Positions 18,621 through 26,381 of a DNA stretch of 64,000 nt are shown here, one piece after another. The position numbers were made by a program, and so were the translations under genes. Origin of the DNA: Olsenella sp. oral taxon 807 (lineage in GTDB: Bacteria; Actinomycetota; Coriobacteriia; Coriobacteriales; Atopobiaceae); the NCBI RefSeq assembly GCF_001189515.2, contig NZ_CP012069.2, forward strand, positions 558,001 to 622,000, given 5' to 3'. Below the pieces are notes generated by a model, which saw only the letters and a list, made by a program, of their open reading frames with translations, ran no database searches and was not told where the DNA came from. Within the stretch, counting starts at the first letter, position 1. Every line of letters begins with the position of its first letter.

Positions 18621-20198
18621 ATGAGTACCTACAAACCGACGTCAAGCTTCTCACGCAGCTGGTTCTCGAGCCCCGAGGAGGCGGTGGGCGCCTTGGTGAG
18701 CTATGGGGTCGACAAGGAGCTTGTCGTCGAAGATGACAGGATCTTCGTGACGAACGCCCTGCTGGACGTCCTGCAGCTTGAGCCTGGGCCTGACTTCGAC
18801 CCCCTGCGGCCCGTCTGGTACGGCGCCCTGGAGGACATCCTTGCCTATCTGCTCGATGACGCGGTCTCACGTGGGGTCTGCGAGGATGGTACTGCAAGTC
18901 GTGACCTCTTTGACACGCGGATCATGGGTTGCATCACGCCGCCACCAAGCATGGTGAGGTACCTGTTCGAGAAGTACCGTCTATTTTTTGGCACAAAAGC
19001 CACAGACTTCCTCTACAAGCTCGCGCAGGACTCAGACTACATCAGAACCTACCGCGTGCGCAAGAATCGCACGTGGGCGAGCGACACGCGCTATGGCAAG
19101 CTCGACATCACGATAAACCTCTCCAAGCCCGAGAAGGACCCGCGTGCCATTGCCGCAGCTCGCACGAAGAGCGGGGACTCATATCCCCCCTGCATGCTCT
19201 GTCGCGAGAACGAGGGCTATGCGGGTCGTCTGGACTATCCTGCCCGTCAGACCCTTCGCCTCGTGCCCGTTAGGCTTGCGTGGGAGCAGTGGTTCCTTCA
19301 GTACTCGCCCTACGCGTACTACCCGGAGCACTGCATCGTGCTCTCGAAGCGTCACGTGCCGATGAGCATCACGTCAAAGACCTTCATCCGGCTGCTCGAC
19401 TTCGTCAGGACCTTTCCACACTACATCATCGGCTCCAATGCCGATCTGCCCATCGTGGGTGGGTCCATCCTTGCACACGATCACTTTCAGGGAGGGCGCT
19501 ACCAGTTCGCGATGGCGCGGGCAAAGGTTAAAAGGCACATCGAGTTCCCCGACTTCACGGACGTGCGTGCGGCCATCATTGACTGGCCGCTCTCGGTTAT
19601 TCGCCTGAGCAGCAAGCGGCAGTCTAGCCTGGAGGTCCTTGGCAACCGGATATTCGAGGCCTGGCGTGCCTACAGCGACGAGTCCGTGGGCGTGCTCGCC
19701 GCGTCTGGAGGCGAGCCGCACAACACCGTCACGCCCATAGCCCGCAGGCGCAGTAACCGCGAGTTCGAGCTTGACATCGTGCTGCGCAACAACCGCACGA
19801 GCCAGGAGCATCCGCTCGGCATCTTTCACCCGCACGCGGAGCTGCACCACATCAAGCGTGAGAACATAGGCCTCATAGAGGTGATGGGGTTGGCGGTGCT
19901 GCCTGCGCGCCTGCTCGACGAGATGGAGCGACTGCAGGAGGCCATCCGTGCGGGCGAGGACATGGAGGGCATTCCCGAGCTTGCGAGCCATGTGCCTTGG
20001 GCACACGAGATACTGGATCGCCACCCGGAGCTTGTGCCCGGTGTGGACACTGAGGTCGTGAGGCAGGTGATCCAAGACGAGATCGGTCAGGTCTTCGCTC
20101 GTGTCTTGGAGGACTGTGGCGTCTTCAAGGACGATGCGGCGGGAAATGCCGCCTTCGTACGCTTCGTGAGGAGTATGGGTGGAAGGGAGCTGACATGA
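18621..20198 (+). CDS. galT: UDP-glucose-hexose-1-phosphate uridylyltransferase, class II
   Basis: 525 residues, matching the long Firmicutes-type (class II) GalT rather than the short histidine-triad class I enzyme of E. coli. HDHFQGGRYQFAMARAK near 290 and ILRNN-like VLRNNRTSQEHPLGIFHPH are conserved. It exchanges UMP between UDP-glucose and galactose-1-phosphate in the Leloir pathway. A strong GAGGAGG precedes the ATG. It overlaps galK by four bases. Confidence 0.95.
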   Translation: MSTYKPTSSFSRSWFSSPEEAVGALVSYGVDKELVVEDDRIFVTNALLDVLQLEPGPDFDPLRPVWYGALEDILAYLLDDAVSRGVCEDGTASRDLFDTRIMGCITPPPSMVRYLFEKYRLFFGTKATDFLYKLAQDSDYIRTYRVRKNRTWASDTRYGKLDITINLSKPEKDPRAIAAARTKSGDSYPPCMLCRENEGYAGRLDYPARQTLRLVPVRLAWEQWFLQYSPYAYYPEHCIVLSKRHVPMSITSKTFIRLLDFVRTFPHYIIGSNADLPIVGGSILAHDHFQGGRYQFAMARAKVKRHIEFPDFTDVRAAIIDWPLSVIRLSSKRQSSLEVLGNRIFEAWRAYSDESVGVLAASGGEPHNTVTPIARRRSNREFELDIVLRNNRTSQEHPLGIFHPHAELHHIKRENIGLIEVMGLAVLPARLLDEMERLQEAIRAGEDMEGIPELASHVPWAHEILDRHPELVPGVDTEVVRQVIQDEIGQVFARVLEDCGVFKDDAAGNAAFVRFVRSMGGRELT

Positions 20199-21442
20199 GG
20201 GGCGTGAGTCTTGGGGGCTTGGAGCGCGTCTACGGCGATGACGCTGTGCGGGCGCAGGCGCGCTATGAGGCGCTTGCCAGGGGCTTTGTGGAACACTTCG
20301 GGGAGGCTGGCGCGGTCTCGTACTTCTCGGCCCCCGGTCGCAGCGAGATCATCGGCAACCACACCGACCACAACGGTGGGAAGATTCTGGCTGCGAGCAT
20401 CACGATGGACAGCATCTGCGTCGCAGCGCCGACTAAGGGCTCGCTCGTGCGCATCGTGAGCGAGGGCTACGGAGAGCCGATTGTCGTGGACCTCGCGAGG
20501 CTGGACGCAATAGGTCCAGGCGCGGGTTCGACCCCGCTTGTCGCCGGTCTCATGGTCGCGCTGCGCGAGCGGGGCTGCCGACTTGGCGGCTTTGACGCGT
20601 ACGTCTCGTCAGAGGTCATTCCCTCTGCGGGGGTGAGTTCCTCGGCATCGTTCGAGATGCTCGTTGGCGCGCTCGTGAGCGGGCTCTTCAACGGCGGCTC
20701 CCTTGATATTGCCACCATCGCGCGGGCGGGCCAGTTTGCCGAGAACCGCTACTGGAACAAGGCCTCCGGCCTCATGGACCAGATGGCCTGTGGGATGGGG
20801 GGCACGATACTGCTTGACTTCTCCTCGGGCGTGAGCTGCCGGAAGCTGGACTTCTCCTTTGATGACGTGGGCTGTGGCCTGGTGATCGTGAACACGGGTA
20901 GGGGCCACGCCGACCTCTCGGCGGAGTACTCGGCGATACCTGGCGAGATGCGTCTTGTGGCAGCGGCCCTTGGTGTAGACCTGCTCTGCCAGACCAGCGA
21001 GGAGCGTCTGCTCGCAGAGCTGCCCCGCATCCGGGACGAGCTGGGCTGCGATCGCGCCCTTTTGCGGGCCCTGCACTTCTTCGAAGAATGCGACCGTGTG
21101 GACGAGGCGGCCCGGGCGCTCGACGCAAAGGATGGACGCCGGGTGCTGGACCTCATTCGCGCCTCGGGCAACTCGTCATGGAAGTGGCTGCAGAACACCG
21201 TGGTGCCCGGCTCCTCAAAGGAACAGCCCATACCGCTAGCCCTTGCCCTCACGGAGACCTACCTCTCTCGCATTGGGGCAGGCGTCTGTCGCATCCATGG
21301 TGGCGGCTTCGCGGGCGTGCTCATGTGCGTCCTTCCCACGGAGGAGGTCACAGGCTACGTGGAGTTCATCTCTCGCTATGTCGGGCGGGGCAACGCGTAC
21401 CCCTTGGGCATCCGTCAGGCAGGTGCGACGCAGGTCAGCTAG
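20195..21442 (+). CDS. galK: Galactokinase
   Basis: 415 residues of the GHMP kinase family. The galactose-binding signature appears as GRSEIIGNHTDHNGG (usual GRVNLIGEHTDYNGG), the ATP loop as PSAGVSSSASFE and the MDQMACGMGG motif near 197. It phosphorylates galactose to galactose-1-phosphate for GalT. The N-terminal signature's GNHTDHN is the variant seen with class II GalT partners. It closes the operon; no galE is present in the window, so epimerase must be encoded elsewhere. Confidence 0.93.
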   Translation: MRGVSLGGLERVYGDDAVRAQARYEALARGFVEHFGEAGAVSYFSAPGRSEIIGNHTDHNGGKILAASITMDSICVAAPTKGSLVRIVSEGYGEPIVVDLARLDAIGPGAGSTPLVAGLMVALRERGCRLGGFDAYVSSEVIPSAGVSSSASFEMLVGALVSGLFNGGSLDIATIARAGQFAENRYWNKASGLMDQMACGMGGTILLDFSSGVSCRKLDFSFDDVGCGLVIVNTGRGHADLSAEYSAIPGEMRLVAAALGVDLLCQTSEERLLAELPRIRDELGCDRALLRALHFFEECDRVDEAARALDAKDGRRVLDLIRASGNSSWKWLQNTVVPGSSKEQPIPLALALTETYLSRIGAGVCRIHGGGFAGVLMCVLPTEEVTGYVEFISRYVGRGNAYPLGIRQAGATQVS

Positions 21443-21534
21443 CCTTCGTTAACGCAGGGCTCCGACTTGCTGCGCAGGGCTCAAGGCGGGTGCGTGCGCC
21501 AAAGACAGTGCCAAGGACGCCGCCGGAGCGAGCC

Positions 21535-22140
21535 TCAACGTGTGGGTTTCGTAACGTCGATGAGCTGGGAGCCGTAGACGTTGAGGATCCTCGTGCCGCT
21601 GGGGTGGATGAGCTTACGCTCTATGCGCCCATAACTCATGTGTACGTGCCCGTGCAGTAGGTAGGAGGGCCTGTACTTGTCCATGAGCTCGTTGAAGGCC
21701 TCGAAGCCTCGGTGGGGAAGGTCATCGAGGTCCCCGTAGCCGCGTGCCGGCGCGTGCGTCACGAGGATGTCGAGGCCTCGGGCAAGCTGTCGGCGTAGGA
21801 CGAACCTTCGCACACGCCTTCTCATCTGTGACTCGGTGTACATGTAGGTGCCGGTGCGGTAGCGCATGGAGCCGCCTGCCCCAAAGATGCGCAGTCCCTT
21901 GCCCTCCCAGAGCCTGCCATCGATGTTGATGCAGCCCTCGGGAGGTGCGCTCACGTAGGCCTCATCGTGGTTGCCGGGCACGTACAGAAGCGGCACACGC
22001 GCCATCGTGGCGACAAACTCAAGGTAGCGTGCGGATAAATCGCCGCAGGAGATGATCAGGTCGGCCTCGTCCAGGCGGTGGCGGTCCAGATGATCATAGA
22101 GCCAGGGCTCCTCGACGTCGGCTATTGCAAGTATTCTCAT
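21535..22140 (-). CDS. Calcineurin-like metallophosphoesterase
   Basis: 201 residues. It carries the DxH-like start ILAIADVEEPWLYDH, GDLS, the PGNHDEAY motif and C-terminal LLHGHVH, which supply ligands for a two-metal centre. The first motif has Asp-Val-Glu in place of Asp-x-His, a departure from the consensus that may alter one metal site. The start at 22140 matches the first beta strand (MRILAIAD); the frame extends 27 codons upstream into the neighbour without support. It lies 28 bases after the BMP-domain gene on the same strand, suggesting one transcript. Substrate unknown. Confidence 0.8.
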   Translation of the reverse strand: MRILAIADVEEPWLYDHLDRHRLDEADLIISCGDLSARYLEFVATMARVPLLYVPGNHDEAYVSAPPEGCINIDGRLWEGKGLRIFGAGGSMRYRTGTYMYTESQMRRRVRRFVLRRQLARGLDILVTHAPARGYGDLDDLPHRGFEAFNELMDKYRPSYLLHGHVHMSYGRIERKLIHPSGTRILNVYGSQLIDVTKPTR

Positions 22141-22168
22141 GCGGCCGTCCCATCCACGCCTGTTTTGC

Positions 22169-24136
22169 TCATGTTGCCCCCGTAGGCTTTCGGCGCGGCA
22201 CGGCTTCAAGGGGTGCGTCAATGATGCCGCTCACGCGGACGATGGCCTTGCCGTCGTCTGTGAGCTCGTCGTAGGTAGGCAGACGTCCCTCGACGTTTGC
22301 GCAGAGCCAGCGCATACCCGCGATCTCTGTGTTGGCGAGGCAGGCGCCGTCTTTTCCCACGAGGCCTTCCTGGGTGCGTATGGGCCCCTCGAAGGGGCTG
22401 GTCACGTGCTCCACGATGGCCCTGCGAAGGAGTAGGGCCAGGCGGCGCGAGCCCGCCGGTAGCTTGTCTGCGAGCCGTATGTCCACCGCGCCCGAGTCCA
22501 TGCCCCACCAGTAGTTGAGTGCCTGGTGGCGAACGGAGCCCCCCCGTTCCCAGAGGTCATCGATGAGGTAGCGGCTGACGAGCTCAAAGCAGCGGCCCCA
22601 GCCCCAGAGCGGATAGGCAAGCTGGCAGGTACCCTCGGCATCCTCGACCCACACGCCAAATGAGCGCAGAGCGCCACGTGGGTCGTAGTAGTCCTGACCC
22701 GAGATCACCCGAGCGCCCTCGGCGAGCATCTCCTTATGCCAGTCATGGCCCTTCAGGGACGACCACCGCAGGTGCACGCGGGCCTTTGGGTCAACCATCT
22801 GGGCTCCCAGCGCGAAGGCATTCACCTCCGAGAGGGTGCCGTAGAGGGGGTGGTTCGCCAGGTAGCCTATGTGATGGTTCTCTGCTACGCTTGCAGCGAT
22901 GGCACCAAGGATGAACTTGGGTTCGTACATCTTCGAGTAGAGCGTTCGCACGCGTGCGCTCGTGAGGTTGATGGAGCAGTTTAGGAACTCCATCTGCGGG
23001 TGCGCCACGGCGGCGGCGAGCGTCATGCCCATCTGGCGTGGGGATGTGGTGATCACGAGGTCATCCTCGTCCAGCTCGGCGGCGGCTATGGCGGCGTCAA
23101 AACGCTCTTGGTTGCCCCGATCGTAGAAGGGCAGGGTCTCGACGTCGTCCCCCATCTGCTCTTCCAGATACCTGCGGCCATCGTCGTGGGAGCGCGTCCA
23201 GCCTGATGTCTCGGGATTTCCCTCAAAGAGGAAGGCGATGCGCAGGGGCCGCGCCTGCCTCGTGCGCTCCTGGTAGTTGCGCACGAGGCCCGTGATCACG
23301 CGCGTCGCCGCAGAGGTCTCCCTTTGCGGCTCCTCGACGAAGGTGACCTCAGATTCGCCCAGGCTCACGTCAAGCTCGCTCCAGATGGACGAGAGCCGTT
23401 CCTCCACCCGCTTGGGAGAGAGCTCACGCACCGCAGAGGCACCGAAGAGCTTGAGGTAGACAAGAAGCGCGTCACCCACGGCGAAGGATTGACCATCGTC
23501 CGTCATGGACTGTGCCACCTCGGTGAAGATGCCGAGAAACGTGCGGAGTGCGCGCACCTCGTCCTCGGGCCACGGGTGCGCGAGGTCACGTCCCAGAAGC
23601 TGTGCAAGAAGGCCGTACGATCCCGGACGCGAGAAGAAGAGGCCATAGAGCGGGCAGACCCTCCAGAAGTCCAGAAACTCGAAGTAAAGGCGGCTTTCCA
23701 GGTCGTCGCTGCGGTGTGGCAAGATGCGAGTGACCTCGGCCTGGATGGTCGGCATGTGAAGGAACTTCAGGACTGAGCAGCGCTTGTTTCCCTCAAGCAC
23801 GTAGAATCGCTGGAGGTACTCATATACCTTGATGGGGTCCCGTATCCCCTCGTCGAGCTGCGACTGGAAGAGCGCCGACCATTTCTCGGCAAACTCGGAG
23901 TTACTATCTGCGAGCGGCATGAAGCTGCGGGAGAAGATGCTCTGGCGGCCGCGCGTGCGCGTGCCCATGATGAGCTCGCAGCGTATCTCCATGAGGCCGA
24001 TCGGCAGCTCGTGCAAGGTGGCGATGTCATCGACCATGGCGTCGAGCGCCGGCAGATAGGGGTAGATCCCCCTGGCTATGTCATCCCTGACCTGCCTGCG
24101 CCCGAGGGCACGGGCCTTACGGTAGTGTTCTGACAC
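22169..24136 (-). CDS. Cytoplasmic BMP-domain protein with ParB-like N-terminus
   Basis: 655 residues from a GTG at 24136 preceded by AGGGAGG. The N-terminal part contains a ParB/sulfiredoxin-like stretch (KVYEYLQRFYVLEGNKRCSV, about 103-122), typical of domains that bind nucleotides or DNA. From about residue 310 it resembles the BMP/Med family of nucleoside-binding lipoproteins (IAFLFEGNPETSGW, GAIAASVAENHHIGYLANHP). Unlike normal BMP proteins there is no signal peptide or lipobox, so it should be cytoplasmic. The combination suggests a sensor of nucleosides or a related ligand rather than a transporter component. No ABC transporter is adjacent; a metallophosphoesterase follows. Confidence 0.7.
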   Translation of the reverse strand: MSEHYRKARALGRRQVRDDIARGIYPYLPALDAMVDDIATLHELPIGLMEIRCELIMGTRTRGRQSIFSRSFMPLADSNSEFAEKWSALFQSQLDEGIRDPIKVYEYLQRFYVLEGNKRCSVLKFLHMPTIQAEVTRILPHRSDDLESRLYFEFLDFWRVCPLYGLFFSRPGSYGLLAQLLGRDLAHPWPEDEVRALRTFLGIFTEVAQSMTDDGQSFAVGDALLVYLKLFGASAVRELSPKRVEERLSSIWSELDVSLGESEVTFVEEPQRETSAATRVITGLVRNYQERTRQARPLRIAFLFEGNPETSGWTRSHDDGRRYLEEQMGDDVETLPFYDRGNQERFDAAIAAAELDEDDLVITTSPRQMGMTLAAAVAHPQMEFLNCSINLTSARVRTLYSKMYEPKFILGAIAASVAENHHIGYLANHPLYGTLSEVNAFALGAQMVDPKARVHLRWSSLKGHDWHKEMLAEGARVISGQDYYDPRGALRSFGVWVEDAEGTCQLAYPLWGWGRCFELVSRYLIDDLWERGGSVRHQALNYWWGMDSGAVDIRLADKLPAGSRRLALLLRRAIVEHVTSPFEGPIRTQEGLVGKDGACLANTEIAGMRWLCANVEGRLPTYDELTDDGKAIVRVSGIIDAPLEAVPRRKPTGAT

Positions 24137-24442
24137 CCCTGATCGCCTCCCTTGGGGCTGTGGGTTACCTCCCATGGGACTGTGGGCCAGGTACCTGCGC
24201 ACGCCAGCGTCCCAGTTCTGTGGACGCCACAATCATGCGTGCCACCGGACCCAAGCATAGCACGCCTACGGGCGGCAAGGCCGGTGGAGCGCGCGAGGCC
24301 TCGCATTCCATCGAGACGCTGACATCTGAGTCTTCATAGGACACATGTGCCGACACCCCGCCCTGCAGACGCTGATATGATAGGCACAACGGGATCTGAC
24401 ATGTCACGCCCGCCTCAGCTGGGCCGAAGGGAGCGCACGTAT
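24137..24442. other. Divergent intergenic region, no gene seen
   Basis: 306 bases between the divergent BMP-domain and sucrose phosphorylase genes. I see an extended -10 promoter for the latter, a short imperfect direct repeat (GGGCTGTGGG near 24154, GGGACTGTGGG near 24177) and no convincing small ORF or RNA. Confidence 0.6.
24373..24381 (+). promoter_or_regulatory. Extended -10 promoter of sucrose phosphorylase
   Basis: TGA followed by TATGAT (24376-24381) forms an extended -10 element about 60 bases before the gene. No good -35 is visible at the right distance, as expected for this promoter class. Confidence 0.5.
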
Positions 24443-25873
24443 ATGAAGTTTGACAACAAGATCATGCTCATCACCTATGCCGATAGCTTGGGCAAGAACC
24501 TGCGCGAGCTCGACGAGGTTCTCGCGACGTACTTCGATCAAGCTGTGGGAGGGGTGCACATCCTGCCATTCTTCCCAAGCTCCGCAGATCGCGGTTTCGC
24601 ACCGATGCGTTATGACATTGTGGATCCCGCGTTCGGCAGCTGGGATGATGTCAGGCGCATCGGACAGAGACGCTACCTCATGTTCGACTTCATGATCAAC
24701 CACATCTCGCGCCACTCTCCCTACTTCGAGGACTTTTTGGCCAAGAAGGACGCCTCCGAGTTCTCGGATTTCTTCATCCGCTACAAGGACTTCTGGAGAA
24801 GGGAGGGCGGCTTTCCCACGCAGGAGGAGGTCGATGCCATCTACAAGCGCAAGCCACGGGCACCCTACGTGGAGGTGCCGTTCGCTGACGGCACGAGCGA
24901 GAAGCTCTGGTGTACCTTCGGTGAGGAGCAGATAGACATCAATGTGAAGAGCGAGCGCGCACAGCGCTTCTTCAAAGAGACGCTCGAGCATATGGCCAAC
25001 AACAACGCATCGATCATACGCTTGGACGCCTTTGCTTACGCGGTCAAGAAGGCGGGTACGAGCTGCTTCTTCGTTCAGCCCGAGACGGGGAAGCTGCTTC
25101 AGGAGATGCAGAAGGTGATCGACCCCTTTGGGACGATGGTCCTGCCGGAGATTCATGAGCACTATACCATCCAGATGAAGGTAGCGCAGATGGGCTACTG
25201 GATCTATGACTTCGCGCTGCCGGTTCTCACCTTGCATGCGCTCTACTCCGGTGACGGGCGCTACCTCAAGCGTTGGATTGACATGAGTCCCAAGCACCAA
25301 TTCACGACGCTTGACACCCACGACGGCCTGGGCATCGTGGATGTCAAGGACCTCCTGCCCGATGAGGCGGTGGACTTCACCAAGGAGAAGATGTTCTCCG
25401 AGGGAGCTAACGTCAAGAGGATCTATAACACCGAGGCCTACAACAACCTCGACATCTATCAGGTGAATACCACCTACTACTCAGCACTGGGCAATGATGA
25501 TGACGCCTACCTGCTGGCCCGTGCCATCCAGTTCTTTGCCAAGGGCATTCCCATGGTGTACTACGTGGGACTGCTTGCAGGCGCCAATGACCTCGAGCTA
25601 CTCGAGGCAACAAAGGAGGGGCGCAACATCAACCGCCACTACTACACGCTCGAGGAGATTGCACGCGAGGTCGAGCGGCCCGTGGTGCGCAGGCTCATCG
25701 AGCTCATGGAGCTCAGGAACGCCCACCCTGCCTTCGATGTCGAGGGTGAGTGCGAGGTTACCGTCGGCGAAGGCGGTGCGCTGACGATCCGCCGGACGAG
25801 TCCTGATGGCAGCGCCTGGGCGCAACTTGACGCTAGGCTCGCTGAGCACAGCTTCACGCTCACACACTCATAG
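24443..25873 (+). CDS. gtfA: Sucrose phosphorylase, GH13_18
   Basis: 476 residues. The nucleophile is Asp195 (IIRLDAFAYAVKKAG), the acid/base Glu236 (LPEIHEHY) and the third carboxylate Asp294 (LDTHDGLGIVD), matching the bifidobacterial enzymes closely. It converts sucrose and phosphate to alpha-glucose-1-phosphate and fructose in the cytoplasm, saving ATP. AAGGGAG precedes the ATG at 24443; an earlier in-frame ATG would place 32 extra residues upstream of the barrel. Functionally it complements the alpha-galactoside locus, since cleavage of raffinose yields sucrose; in streptococci gtfA is inside the msm operon, while here it is a separate unit 3 kb away. Confidence 0.94.
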   Translation: MKFDNKIMLITYADSLGKNLRELDEVLATYFDQAVGGVHILPFFPSSADRGFAPMRYDIVDPAFGSWDDVRRIGQRRYLMFDFMINHISRHSPYFEDFLAKKDASEFSDFFIRYKDFWRREGGFPTQEEVDAIYKRKPRAPYVEVPFADGTSEKLWCTFGEEQIDINVKSERAQRFFKETLEHMANNNASIIRLDAFAYAVKKAGTSCFFVQPETGKLLQEMQKVIDPFGTMVLPEIHEHYTIQMKVAQMGYWIYDFALPVLTLHALYSGDGRYLKRWIDMSPKHQFTTLDTHDGLGIVDVKDLLPDEAVDFTKEKMFSEGANVKRIYNTEAYNNLDIYQVNTTYYSALGNDDDAYLLARAIQFFAKGIPMVYYVGLLAGANDLELLEATKEGRNINRHYYTLEEIAREVERPVVRRLIELMELRNAHPAFDVEGECEVTVGEGGALTIRRTSPDGSAWAQLDARLAEHSFTLTHS

Positions 25874-25903
25874 GAGGAGTTGTGGGCGGGGTTTTGGTTG
25901 AGA

Positions 25904-26161
25904 CTCACGGTTAGCGCGCACGCAGACTGCGCCTTTTGGTGACGCCGCGACCGCAGACTGCGCTTTTTCGTTATGCCCCACATGCAGAATGCGCTTTTTC
26001 GTAGAGTGCGCCTTTCCTCACCTGGGCAAACGTGGCGCCACCTCACGGAAAAGCGCATTCTGGTCCAGACGCCTCACGGAAAAGCGCATTCTGTCCTGAT
26101 CGACTCACGGAAAGGCGCACTCTGCGATCCCCAGATCGCGCAAACTGCGCCTTTCCGTCAC
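25904..26161. repeat. Array of about eight 21-nt units in both orientations
   Basis: A unit close to CAGAATGCGCTTTTCCGTGA recurs in the gap between convergent gtfA and fruA. Forward copies start at 25923, 25954, 25985, 26003 and 26141. Reverse-complement copies lie at 26042-26062, 26073-26093 and 26104-26124. A degenerate reverse copy is at 25904-25921. Neighbouring units are 31, 31, 18, 31 and 31 bases apart where regular. Two reverse copies are identical over 21 nt. Confidence 0.85.
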
Positions 26162-26192
26162 GCTGCGGCGCCCGGGAGGTGTCGGACAACCC

Positions 26193-26285
26193 CCCGCCAG
26201 GCTGCGGGGCACTATGGAAAGAGGCTCAACTGGGCAAATGCGCTCGAGCAACCCCCCCGCCAGCCTGCGGGGCGGGTTGTGCCAA
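26193..26285. repeat. Degenerate copies of the CCCGCCAG repeat family
   Basis: Two blocks of CCCGCCAG(G/C)CTGCGGGGC (starting about 26194 and 26257) flank CAACTGGGCAAATGCGC, the reverse complement of the TTTGCCCAGTTG module of the 79-bp element found at 46.9-48.9 kb. The modules are the same but their order and orientation differ, so this is a rearranged or relic member. Confidence 0.7.
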
Positions 26286-26381
26286 GTAGCAGAAACGGGG
26301 ACGACCACGTCTGTGACCGCCCCCGTCCGTCGTGCACCTCTACACGCCCGCTCAAATCGTGCGGGCTCGTTCAAACTACCG

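Noticed and set aside
25904-26161. CRISPR array
   Set aside because: Units are about 21 nt in both orientations with spacers of about 10 nt or less, and no cas genes are in the window.
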